Positions 53,601 through 64,000 of a stretch of 64,000 bases of DNA are shown piece after piece. This DNA comes from Lucinisca nassula (lineage: Eukaryota; Mollusca; Bivalvia; Lucinida; Lucinidae): assembly GCA_963580285.1 (NCBI GenBank), contig OY757010.1:66052406-66116405 (forward strand), written 5' to 3'. Within the stretch, counting starts at the first letter, position 1. Each line of letters starts with the position of its first letter. The notes beneath the pieces were generated by a model. The model was not told where the DNA came from. It ran no database searches and saw only the letters and a list, made by a program, of their open reading frames with translations. The translations under genes were made by a program, and so were the position numbers.

Positions 53601-56600
53601 CTGACAATGACACTACAGACAGGAACGGTCGATCAGATGGTCTGACAATGACACTACATGGAGGAACGGGACATTAGATGGTCTGACAATGACACTACAT
53701 GGAGAAACGAGATATTAGATGGTCTGACAACGACACTACAGAGAGGAACGGGACATTGGGTGGTCTGACAATGACATTACTTGGAGGAACGGGATAGTAG
53801 ATGGTCTAGCAATGACACTACAGAAAGGAACGGGATATTATATGATCTGACAATGACACTACAGAGAGGAACGGGATATTAGATGGTCTGACAATGACAC
53901 TACATGGACGAACTGGACATTAGATTGTCTGACAATGACACTACATGGAGGAACGGGATATTAGATGGTCTGACAATGACACTATATGGAGGAACGGGAT
54001 ATTAGATGGCCTGACAATGACAATACGTGGAGGAACGGGACATTAGATGGTCTGACAATGACACTACATGGAGGGAAGGGATATAAGATGGTCTGACAAT
54101 GACACTACAGAGAGGAACGGGACATTGGATGGTCTGACAATGACATTACTTGGAGGAACGGGATATTAGATGGTCTAGCAATGACACTACAGAAAGGAAC
54201 GGGATATTATATGATCTGACAATGACACTGCAGAGAAGAACGGGATATTAGATGGTCTGACAATGACACTACATGGAGGAACGGGATATTAGATGGTCTG
54301 ACAATGACACTACAGATAGGAACGGGACATCAGATGGTCTGACAATGACACTTCATGGAGGAACGAGATATCAGATGGTATGACAATGACACTGCAGAGA
54401 GGCACGGGATATTACATGGTCTGACAATGACACTACTTGGAAGAACGGGGTATTAGTTGGTGTGACAATGACACTACAGAGAGGAACGGGAGATTTGATG
54501 GTCTGACAATGACATTACTTGGAGGAACGGGATATTAGATGGTATGACAATGACACTGCAGAGAGGAACGGGACATTAGATGGTCTGACAATGACACTAC
54601 AGAGAGGAACGGGACATTAGATGGTCTGACAATGACACTACAGAGATAAACGGGACATTAGATGGTCTGACAATGACACTACATGGAGGAACGGGACATA
54701 AGATGGTCTGACAATGACACTACATCGACGAACGGGACATTAGATGGTCTGACAATGACACTACAGAGAGGAACGGGATATTAGATGGTCTGACAATGAC
54801 ACTACATGGAGGAACGGGACATTAGATGGTCTGACAATGACACTACAGAGAGGAACGGGATATTAGATGGTCTGACAATGACACTACATGGAGAAACGGG
54901 ATATTAGATGGTCTGACAATGACACTTCAGAGAGGAACGGGACATTGGGTGGTCTGACAATGACATTACTTGGAGGAACGGGATATTAGATGGTCTAGCA
55001 ATGACACTACAGAAAGGAACGGGATATTATATGATCTGACAATGACACTACAGAGAGGAACGGGATATTAGATGGTCTGACAATGACACTACATGGAGGA
55101 ACGGGATATTAGATGGCCTGAGAATGACAATACGTGGAGGAACGGGACATCAGATGGTCTGACAATGACACTACAGAGAAAAACGGGACATTATATGGTT
55201 TGACCATGACATTACATGGAGGAACGGGACATTAGATGGTCTGACAATGATACTACATGGAGAAACGAGATATTAGATGGTCCGACAATGACACTACATG
55301 GAGGAACGGGACATAAAATGGTCTGACAATGACACTACATAGAGGAACGGGATATTAGATGGTCTGACAATGACACTACAGAGAGAAACGGGACATAAGA
55401 TGGTCTGACAATGACACTACGGAGAGGAACGGGATATTAGATGGTCTGACAATGACACTACAGAGAGTAACGGGATATTAGATGGTCTGACAATGACACT
55501 ACAGACAGGAACGGGAGATCAGATGATCTGACAATGACACCACATGGAGGAACGGGACATTAGATGGTCTGACAATGACACTACATGGAGAAACGGGATA
55601 TTAGATGGTCTGACAATGACACTACAGATAGGAACGGGACATCAGATGGTCTGACAATGACACTTCATGGAGGAACGAGATATTAGATGGTATGACAATG
55701 ACACTACAGAGAGGCACGGGACATTAGATGGTCTGACAATGATACTACATGGCGAAACGAGATATTAGATGGTCTGACAATGACACTACATGGAGGAACG
55801 TGACATTAGATGGTCTGACAATGACACTACATAGAGGAACGGATATTAGATGGTCTGACAATGACACTACAGAGAGAAACGGGACATAAGATGGTCTGAC
55901 AATGACACTACAGAGAGGAACGGGACGTTAGATGGTCTGACAATGACACTACGGAGAGGAACGGGATATTAGATGGTCTGACAATGACACTACAGAGAGT
56001 AACGGGATATTAGATGGTCTGACAATGACACTACAGACAGGAACGGGAGATCAGATGGTCTGACAATGACACTACATGGAGGAACGGAACATTAGATGGT
56101 CTGACAATGACACTACATGGCGAAACGGGATATTAGATGGTCTGACAATGACACTACAGAGAGGAACGGGATATTAGATGGTCTAGCAATGACACTGCAG
56201 AAAGGAACGGGATATTATATGATCTGACAATGACACTACAGAGAGGAACGGGATATTAGATGGTCTGACAATGACACTACATGGAGGAACGGGATATTAG
56301 ATGGTCTGACAATGACACTACAGATAGGAACGGGACATCAGATGGTCTGACAATGACACTTCATGGAGGAACGAGATATTAATGGTATGACAATGACACT
56401 ACGGAGAGGCACGGGATATTAGATGGTCTGACAATGACACTACTTGGAAGAACGGGGTATTAGATGGTCTGACAATGACACTACAGAGAGGAACGGGAGA
56501 TTTGATGGTCTGACAATGACATTACTTGGAGGAACGGGATATTAGATGGTCTGACAATGACACTACAGAGAGGAACGGGACATTAGATGGTCTGACAATG

Positions 56601-58774
56601 ACACCACAGAGAGGAACGGGACATTAGATGGTCTGACAATGACACTACAGAGATAAACGAGACATTAGATGGTCTGACAATGACACTACATGGAGGAACG
56701 GGACATAAGATGGTCTGCCAATGACACTACATGGACGAACGGGACATTAGATGGTCTGACAATGACACTACATGGAGGAACGGGATATTAGATGGTCTGA
56801 CAATGACACTACAGATAGGAACGGGACATCGGATGGTCTGACAATGATACTACATGGAGGAACGGGACATTAGATGGTCTGACAATGACACTACATGGAG
56901 GAACGGGATATTAGATGGTCTGACAATGACACTACAGAGAGGAACGGGACATTGGATGGTCTTACAATGACATTACTTGGAGGAACGGGATATAAGATGG
57001 TCTAGCAATGACACTGCAGAAAGGAACGGGATATTATATGATCTGACAATGACACTACAGAGAAGAACGGGATATTAGATGGTCTGACAATGACACTACA
57101 TGGAGGAACGGGATATTAGATGGTCTGACAATGACACTACATGGAGGAACGGGATATTAGATGGTCTGACAATGACACTACAGATAGGAACGGGACATCA
57201 GATGGTCTGACAATGACACTTCATGGAGGAACGAGATATTAGATGGTATGACAATGACACTACAGAGAGGCACGGGATATTAGATGGTCTGACAATGACA
57301 CAACTTGGAAGAACGGGGTATTAGATGGTGTGACAATGACACTACAGAGAGGAACGGGAGATTTGATGGTCTGACAATGACATTACTTGGAGGAACTGGA
57401 TATTAGATGGTATGACAATGACACTACAGAGAGGAACGGGACATTAGATGGTCTGACAATGACACAATAGAGAGGAACGGGACATTAGATGGTCTGACAA
57501 TGACACTACAGAGATAAACGGGACATTAGATGGTCTGACAATGACACTACATGGAGGAACTGGACATAAGATGGGCTGACAATGACACTACATGGACGAA
57601 CGGGACATTAGATGGTCTGACAATGACACTACAGAGAGGAACGGGATATTAGATGGTCTGACAATGACACTACAGAGATAAACGGGACAATAGATGGTAT
57701 GACAATGACACTACATGGAGGAACGGGACATAAGATGGTCTGACAATGACACTACATGGACGAACGGGACATTAGATGGTCTGACAATGACACCACAGAG
57801 AGGAACGGGATATTAGATGGTCTGACAATGACACTACATGGAGGAACGGGACATTAGATGGTCTGACAATGACACTACATGGAGAAACGGGATATTAGAT
57901 GGTCTGATAATGACACTGCAGAGGGGAACGGGACATTGGGTGGTCTGACAATGACATTACTTGGAGGAACGGGATATTAGATGGTCTAGCAATGACACTA
58001 CAGAAAGGAACGGGATGTTATATGATCTGACAATGACACTGCAGAGAGGAACGGGATATTAGATGGTCTGACAATGACACTACATGGAGGAACGGGATAT
58101 TAGATGGCCTGACAATGACAATACGTGGAGGAACGGGACATCAGATCGTCTGACAATGACACTATAGAGAAAAACGGGACATTATATGGTCTGACAATGA
58201 CATTACATGGAGGAACGGGATATTAGATGGTCTGACAATGACACTACAGAGAGGAACAGGACATTAGATGGTCTGACAATGACACTACACAGAGAAACGG
58301 TATATTAGATGGTCTGACAATGACACTACATAGAGGAACGGGATATTAGATGGTCTGACAATGACACTACAGAGAGAAACGGGATATTAGATGGTCTGAC
58401 AATGTCACTACAGAGAGAAAAGGGACATTAGATGGTATGACAATGACACTACATGGAGGAACGAGATATTAGATGGTCTGACAATGACACTACAAAGAGG
58501 AACGGGATATTAGATGGTCTGACAATGACACTACATTGAGGAACGGGACATTAGATGGTCTGACAATGACACTTTATGGAGGAACGGGATTTTAGATGGT
58601 CTGACAATGACACTACATGGAGGAACGAGATATTAGATGGTCTGACAATGACATTACAGAGAGAAACGGGACATTAGATGGTCTGACAATGACACTACAT
58701 GGAGGAACGGGACATTAGATGGTCTGACGATGACACTGCAGAGAGGAACGAGATATAAGACGGTCTGACAATGA
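47655..58774 (+). repeat. 41-bp minisatellite array, ~270 copies
   Basis: The unit is GATGGTCTGACAATGACACT + ACAGAGAGGAACGGGATATTA with sharp variants (ATGGAGGAACG, CTTGGAGG, GGGAGATT, GTCTAGCAATG). Period is exactly 41 (for example 48551 to 48592). The array is about 11.1 kb with no interruption. Since 41 is not a multiple of three, any ORF (for example 50208-50411 minus) changes content each unit and is an artefact. No spacers or nuclease genes, so it is not a CRISPR array. Function unknown; heterochromatic or structural DNA is a possibility. Confidence 0.98.
52258..53757 (+). repeat. 738-bp higher-order repeat (18 x 41 bp), twin copies
   Basis: The variant junction GACATTGGGTGGTCTGACAA occurs with its second T at 52281, 53019 and 53757, spacing exactly 738 = 18 x 41. 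The two full units are nearly identical and share private variants (AACGGTCGATCAG, CAATAGGTGGAGG, GAACAGGACATT). Other HOR-like junctions are at about 48056, 48796, 51336, 54947 and 57946. Twin units point to recent duplication of an 18-mer block. Confidence 0.93.
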
Positions 58775-58852
58775 CACTTTCTTTCTTTCTTCCGATACAT
58801 CTAAACCTCATAAGAGGACAACAGAAGGGTAGGACAACAGAAGGGTGACCAC

Positions 58853-59490
58853 CTCAAGTCCCTTTTCCATGTGTAGTGTTATCTTTTCTACGGTCATTAT
58901 CTCCCTTCCGCTGATTCAAGAAGGGCAGTTGTCAGTTTCTGGCGTAAGAATGTTCACTGAACTGGTTAACCGCTTACGTATAAGCCTGCCCAAGAAAGTG
59001 TGGATAGGTAACTGACCGGCTCAAAAATGACCTAAAATAGTGTTGACTGGGCCGTTAAACTCCAATACAAACAAACAAACAAACAAACAAACAATGTGTA
59101 GTGTTATTGACAGACCACCTATAGTCCCGTTCCTTTCTGTTGTGTCATTTTCAGACCTCCTAATGTCCCGTTACCCTCTGTAGTGTCAATGCCAGACCTG
59201 CATAGTCCCGTTTCTCAATGTAGTGTCATTGCCAGACCACCATAAGTCCAGTTCTTGTCTGTACTGCCATTGCAAGACACCTAAAGTCCTTTCTGTCTCT
59301 GTAGTGTCATTATCAGACCACCGATATAGTCCTGTTCCTCTCTGAAGTGTCATTGCCAGACCACCTGTAGTCCCGTTCCTCTCTGTAGTGTGATTGTCAG
59401 ACAACCTATAGTCCTGTTCCTCGCTGAAGTGTCATTGCTGGGCCACCTATAGTCCCAATGCCCACTGTAATGGCCACTTATAGTCCATTC
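58853..59490 (-). repeat. 41-bp minisatellite, inverse orientation, diverged
   Basis: AGTGTCATTGCCAGACCACC + TGTAGTCCCGTTCCTCTCTGT is the reverse complement of the main unit. About ten diverged units lie at 59094-59490, with a first one at about 58853-58882. The SINE at 58883-59093 splits them. The orientation flip takes place between 58775 and about 58850. Confidence 0.92.
58883..59093 (+). mobile_element. SINE S2, 5'-truncated, 14-bp duplication
   Basis: TCATTATCTCCCTTCCGCTG, AAGGGCAGTTGTCAGTTTCT and GTGTTGACTGGGCCGTTAAA, ending in (CAAA)n at 59070-59093. ATGTGTAGTGTTAT is duplicated at 58869-58882 and 59094-59107. It lacks the tRNA head. Its GGGCCGTTAAACTCCAATAC tail resembles the tail of S1, suggesting both use the same LINE machinery. 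Confidence 0.88.
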
Positions 59491-59495
59491 CTTCA

Positions 59496-59592
59496 CCTTT
59501 ATGTTTATCAAATAGATATATACCCTCGCTACATCGTTATAGGGATGCGGTAGTGTCACATCCCTCAGTTAGGGGCCAATAGGGATAAATTT
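59496..59592 (+). repeat. 187-bp satellite unit fragment
   Basis: TATGTTTATCAAATAGATAT, ACATCGTTATAGGGATGCGG and CACATCCCTCAGTTAGGGGC match the right-hand 187-bp satellite in plus orientation, as a single diverged unit beyond the inverted 41-bp block. Confidence 0.85.
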
Positions 59593-59599
59593 TTCTTCC

Positions 59600-59750
59600 G
59601 GGATCGGAACGGACAACCGCCCTTCTTGAATCAGGTGAAGGGAGATCAATCTCCACGAAAGAATGTTGCCGACCCCGGCAGGTATCGAGCCCACGCTCTA
59701 ATGATCACCAGTCAGACGCGCATCCGACTGAGCTATCGACCGAAGCCAGT
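59600..59750 (-). mobile_element. tRNA-headed SINE S2 copy
   Basis: The minus-strand head (59748-59672) has A-box-like TAGCTCAGTCGGATGCG and B-box-like GGGCTCGATACC. The body contains TTCTTTCGTGGAGATTG and CCTGATTCAAGAAGG. The body links it to 7625-7822. Confidence 0.75.
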
Positions 59751-59811
59751 TCATCGAAGAAAATCTTTTTGCACAGGTTGTGTTTTCCTTGTTGAATTTA
59801 CATGTTTGTGA

Positions 59812-59813
<2 letters not shown>

Positions 59814-59874
<61 letters not shown>
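59814..59874. repeat. (TC)n microsatellite, ~61 bp
   Basis: Uninterrupted CT dinucleotides between AAC and AGAAGCC. A second one at 60122-60192 flanks the other side of the S5 SINE. Confidence 0.98.
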
Positions 59875-59876
<2 letters not shown>

Positions 59877-59877
59877 A

Positions 59878-60113
59878 AGCCTTTGAGGTGTAGTGGTTAA
59901 GCCTAGACGCCTCATACACGCGCTATCCTGAGTTCGATCCCAGGCTACTACATACTTTCGGATGAGTTTTAAAACCGAGGTCCCGTTCATTATTGTACAT
60001 GTTTGCATGTATGTATGTATTGAACATTATCATTAATAAATACTGTTTAAACAAACTGAGGTCCCGTCTCCGTAGGACCTTAGCTGTTGTTGGGAAAAAA
60101 AAAAAAAAAAAAA
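59878..60113 (+). mobile_element. tRNA-headed SINE S5 with a small insertion
   Basis: Head CTTTGAGGTGTAGTGGTTAA (A-box) and GAGTTCGATCCCAGG (B-box, about 59932). Then ACTTTCGGATGAGTTTTAAA, GAGGTCCCGT, an AT-rich insert with (ATGT)n at about 59988-60055, then GAGGTCCCGTCTCCGTAGGACC and TTAGCTGTTG, and an A19 tail (60095-60113). GAGGTCCCGT occurs on both sides of the insert. Confidence 0.8.
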
Positions 60114-60121
60114 CACTAAAA

Positions 60122-60122
60122 C

Positions 60123-60192
<70 letters not shown>
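60122..60192. repeat. (TC)n microsatellite, ~71 bp
   Basis: CT dinucleotides with a single G near 60135. It flanks the S5 SINE opposite 59814-59874. Sequence 60195-60410 is unassigned (GAAGAAGTAATGTTATGG, GTTGTTGTTG). Confidence 0.97.
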
Positions 60193-60194
<2 letters not shown>

Positions 60195-60414
60195 GTTAGG
60201 GAGTAGTGGTAATGAAAGAAGAAGTAATGTTATGGTTATAGAAGTGGTCGTAGAAGTATAAGTTGTTGTTGTTGAAGCTTTGTATTAAAAATGCCGTTGC
60301 ATTTGTAGATATAAACAGTTATGCAAGAGTTATCGTTTAGAAATCACTGCATACAGTAAGGTGCAGACAGTAAGGACTGCATTGATACAAGTATATAAAG
60401 AAATTGATATGTTT

Positions 60415-63400
60415 CCTGCGATTTTCAGCTCCTTATTTTCTGGAAACCCTTGTGTTTATCGAGTAGATTGGTATCCTGACAACATCCCCCGGTTAGGGGC
60501 CAAATGATGGTAATTTGTCATACGCGAAGTCGCGAACAATAACATTGGGGTTTTGTCTCATGCTGAATTTTCTGTATGTTTTCTCTGATACTCAGCCCCT
60601 TATTTTCTTCAAACCTTTATGTTTATCGAATAGACAGGTACCCTGGCTACATCGAAATAGGGGTGTGGTTCTGTCACATCCCCTGATTAAGGGCCTTTGT
60701 GGGGTTGGGTAAAAATGTCTTACGGAACGGTAAATTCAAGATTTTGTCCCAAGCATCTGTGGATTTTGTCACAAGATGAATTTTCAAATTGTCTTCGCCA
60801 ATACTCAGCCCCTTATTTTATGCAAACCTTCATGTTTATCGAATAGATAGCTAACCTGGCTACATCGTTATAGGTGCGGTTGTGTCACATCCCCCGGTTA
60901 GGGGCCAATAGGGAGTTGATATGTCTTACGGGAACGGTGAAATCGAGATTTTATCACATGTTTAATTTTCAATATCTTTTAATCGATACTCATCCCCTTA
61001 TTTTCTGGTAACCTTTATGTTTATCAAATAGATAGATACCCTGGCTACATCGTTATATGGGTGCGGTTGTGTCACATCCCCAGTTAGGGGCCAATATGGA
61101 GCTGATATGTCTTACGGGAACGGTAAAATCGAGACTTTATCACAAGTTGAATTTTCTATATCTTTTAATCGATACTCGACCCCTTATTTTCTGGAAACCT
61201 TTATGTTTATCAAATAGATAGATACCCTGGCTACATCGTTATATGGGTGCGTTTGTGTCACATCCCCCGGTTAGGGGCCAATATGGAGCTGATATGTCTT
61301 ACGGGAACGGTGAAATCGAGATTTTATCACATGTTGAATATTCAATATCTTTTAATCGATACTCAGCCCCTTATTTTCTGGAAACCTTTATGTTTATCAA
61401 ATAGATAGATACCCTGGCTACATCGTTATAGGGGTGAGGTTGTGTCACATGCCCCGGTTAGGGGCCAATAGGGAGCTGATACGTCTTACGGGAACGGTGA
61501 AATCGAGATTTGATCACATGTTGAATATTCAATATCTTTTAATCGATACTCGACCCCTTATTTTCTGGAAACCTGAATGTTTATCAAATAGATAGATACC
61601 CTGGCTACATCGTTATAGGGGTGCGGTTGTGTCACATCCCCCGGTTAGGGGCCAGTAGGGAGTTGATATGTCTTACGGGAACGGTGAAATCGAAATTTTA
61701 TCAAATGTTGAATTTTCAATATCTTTTAATCGATACTCAGCCCCTTATTTTCTGGAAACCTTTATGTTTATCAAATAGATAGATGCCCTGGCTACATCGT
61801 TATATGGGTGCGGTTGTGTCACATCGCCCGGTTAGGGGCCAATAGGGAGCTGATATGTCTTACGGGAACGGTGAAATCAAGATTTTATCACAAGTTTAAT
61901 TTTCAATATCTTTTAATCGATACTCAGCCCCTTATTTTCTGGAAACCTTTATGTTTATCAAATAGATAGATACCCTGGCTACATCGTTATAGGGGTGAGG
62001 TTGTGTCACATCCCCCGGTTAGGGGCCAATAGGGAGCTGATATGTCTTACGGGAACGGTGAAATCGAGATTTGATCACATGTTGAATTTTCAATATCTTT
62101 TAATCGATACTCGACCCCTTATTTTCTGGAAACCTGAATGTTTATCAAATAGATAGATTCCCTGGCTACATCGTTATAGGGGTGCGGTTGTGTCACATCC
62201 CCCGGTTATGGGCCAATAGGGAGTTGATATGTCTTACGGGAACGGTGAAATCGAAATTTTATCACATGTTGAATTTTCAATATCTTTTAATCGATACTCA
62301 GCCCCTTATTTTCTGGAAACTTTTATGTTTATCAAATAGACAGATGCCCTAGCTACATCGTTATAGGGGTGAGGTTGTGTCACATCCCCTGGTTAGGGGC
62401 CAGTAGGTAGTTGATATGTCTTACGGGAACGGTGAAATCGAGATTTGATCACATGTTGAATATTCAATATCTTTTAATCGATACTCGACCCCTTATTTTC
62501 TGGAAACCTGAATGTTTATCAAATAGATAGATACCCTGGCTACATCGTTATATGGGTGCGATTGTGTCACATCCCCCAGTTAGGGGCCAATAGGGAGCTG
62601 ATATGTCTTACGGGAACGGTGAAATCGAGATTTTATCACATGTTGAATTTTCAATATCTTTTAATCGATACTCAGCCCCTTATTTTCTGGAAACCTTAAT
62701 GTTTATCAAATAGATAGATACCCTGGCTACATCGTTGTAGGGGTGCGGTTGTGTCACATCCCCCGGTTAGGGGCCAATAGGGAGTTGATATGTCTTACGG
62801 GAACGGTGAAATCGAGATTTTATCACAAGTTGAATTTTCAATATCTTTTAATCGATACTCAGCCCCTTATTTTCTGGAAACCTTTATGTTTATCAAATAG
62901 ATAGATACCCTGGCTACATCGTTATAGGGGTGAGGTTGTGTCACATCCCCCGGTTAGGGGCCAATAGGGAGCTGATATGTCTTACAGGAACGGTGAAATC
63001 GAGATTTGATCACATGTTGAATATTCAATATCTTTTAATCGATACTCGACCCCTTATTTTCTGGAAACCTGAATGTTTATCAAATAGATAGATACCCTGG
63101 CTACATCGTTATAGGGGTGAGGTTGTGTCACATCCCCCGGTTAGGGGCCAGTAGGTAGTTGATATGTCTTACGGGAACGGTGAAATCGAAATTTTATCAA
63201 ATGTTGAATTTTCAATATCTTTTAATCGATACTCAGCCCCTTATTTTCTGGAAACCTTTATGTTTATCAAATAGATAGATACCCTGGCTACATCGTTATA
63301 TGGGTGCGGTTGTGTCACATCGCCCGGTTAGGGGCCAATAGGGAGCTGATATGTCTTACGGGAACGGTGAAATCGAGATTTGATCACATGTTGAATATTC

Positions 63401-64000
63401 AATATCTTTTAATCGATACTCAGCCCCTTATTTTCTGGAAACTTTTATGTTTATCAAATAGACAGATGCCCTAGCTACATCGTTATAGGGGTGAGGTTGT
63501 GTCACATCCCCCGGTTAGGGGCCAGTAGGTAGTTGATATGTCTTACGGGAACGGTGAAATCGAGATTTGATCACATGTTGAATATTCAATATCTTTTAAT
63601 CGATACTCGACCCCTTATATTCTGGAAACCTGAATGTTTATCAAAAAGATAGATACCCTGGCTACATCGTTATATGGGTGCGGTTGTGTCACATCCCCCA
63701 GTTAGGGGCCAATAGGGAGCTGATATGTCTTACGGGAACGGTGAAATCGAGATTTTATCACATGTTGAATTTTCAATATCTTTTAATCGATACTCAGCCC
63801 CTTATTTTCTGGAAACCTTAATGTTTATCAAATAGATAGATACCCTGGCTACATCGTTGTAGGGGTGCGGTTGTGTCACATCCCCCGGTTAGGGGCCAAT
63901 AGGGAGTTGATATGTCTTACGGGAACGGTGAAATCGAGATTTTATCACAAGTTGAATTTTCAATATCTTTTAATCGATACTCAGCCCCTTATTTTCTGGA
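60415..64000 (+). repeat. 187-bp satellite array, plus orientation, runs off window
   Basis: The unit includes CGATACTCAGCCCCTTATTT, TCTGGAAACCTTTATGTTTA, CCCTGGCTACATCGTTATAG, GTCACATCCCCCGGTTAGGG and TCTTACGGGAACGGTGAAAT. Starts repeat exactly every 187 bases (61360, 61547, 61734, 61921). The first three units (60415-60950) are diverged; from about 60950 they are highly uniform, about 19 units in all. The array continues beyond 64000. No ORF crosses units sensibly. Confidence 0.97.
61700..63965 (+). repeat. 1122-bp higher-order repeat (6 x 187 bp)
   Basis: Private variants recur at 1122 = 6 x 187: CAGATGCCCTAGCTACATCG at 62341 and 63463; AAACCTTAATGTTTATC at 62691 and 63813. The order of CGACCCCTT versus CAGCCCCTT variants also repeats. 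This shows block amplification of six-unit segments. Confidence 0.92.

Noticed and set aside
47655..58774. CRISPR-like periodic array
   Set aside because: Units are contiguous near-identical repeats with no unique spacers, no leader and no cas genes, in eukaryotic DNA.
59698..60199. ORFs with ERERER or SLSLSL runs
   Set aside because: Translations of (TC)n microsatellites.

Overview
This window looks like gene-poor, repeat-dense nuclear DNA of a bivalve mollusc. I found no convincing host gene, rRNA gene, true tRNA gene or CRISPR array. The bivalve assignment is inference. It rests on familiar bivalve-type interspersed repeats: elements opening AACAAGAGGGCC and closing GGTGAGCTAAA, TTAACCCTTATCCTGCTG MITEs, and tRNA-headed SINEs. 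A 200-N assembly gap lies at 39449-39648. Every protein signal I can recognise belongs to a transposable element, and every one is broken.

Layout. (1) 1-7446: several MITEs, then a TIR element (841-7367) whose terminal repeats are stacked palindromes around ACCGGT. A complete-ended PIF/Harbinger transposon (983-3601, TTA target duplication) sits inside its left TIR. A Helitron-like, tandem-cored element (4561-7109) fills its interior and itself carries a TA-flanked MITE. (2) 7450-19800: MITEs and SINEs, many with clear target duplications, and two arrays of diverged 127-175 bp repeats. (3) 19800-31250: an insertion stack of four or five levels. A Helitron-like element contains a non-LTR retrotransposon (RT fragment 20187-21422 and C-terminal part 30146-30656). 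That is split by an 8.7 kb TIR element (21427-30141), which holds another Helitron-like element with a 166-bp core array, a TTAA-flanked element and three SINEs. (4) 31250-38830: MITEs, a ~740-bp segmental array (33356-36810) interrupted by a Helitron-like element, a 42-bp-arm hairpin and a further Helitron-like element. (5) 40416-44554: a transposase-free TIR element with ~326-bp TIRs and a perfect 9-bp target duplication, filled with fold-back motifs. (6) 45420-64000: a satellite domain. A diverged ~187-bp array on the minus orientation is followed by an ~11.1 kb, 41-bp minisatellite with 738-bp higher-order repeats. A short old block of the same 41-bp repeat in inverse orientation comes next, and then the 187-bp repeat in plus orientation with 1122-bp higher-order repeats, which runs off the window end.

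The elements interact only through insertion history: flanking duplications and reconstructible empty sites give a relative chronology. The most unusual aspects are three transposase-less TIR elements with palindromic subterminal blocks, one GCAAACAGTGT hairpin core shared by MITE families with different ends, and the inverted double-satellite architecture at the right end.
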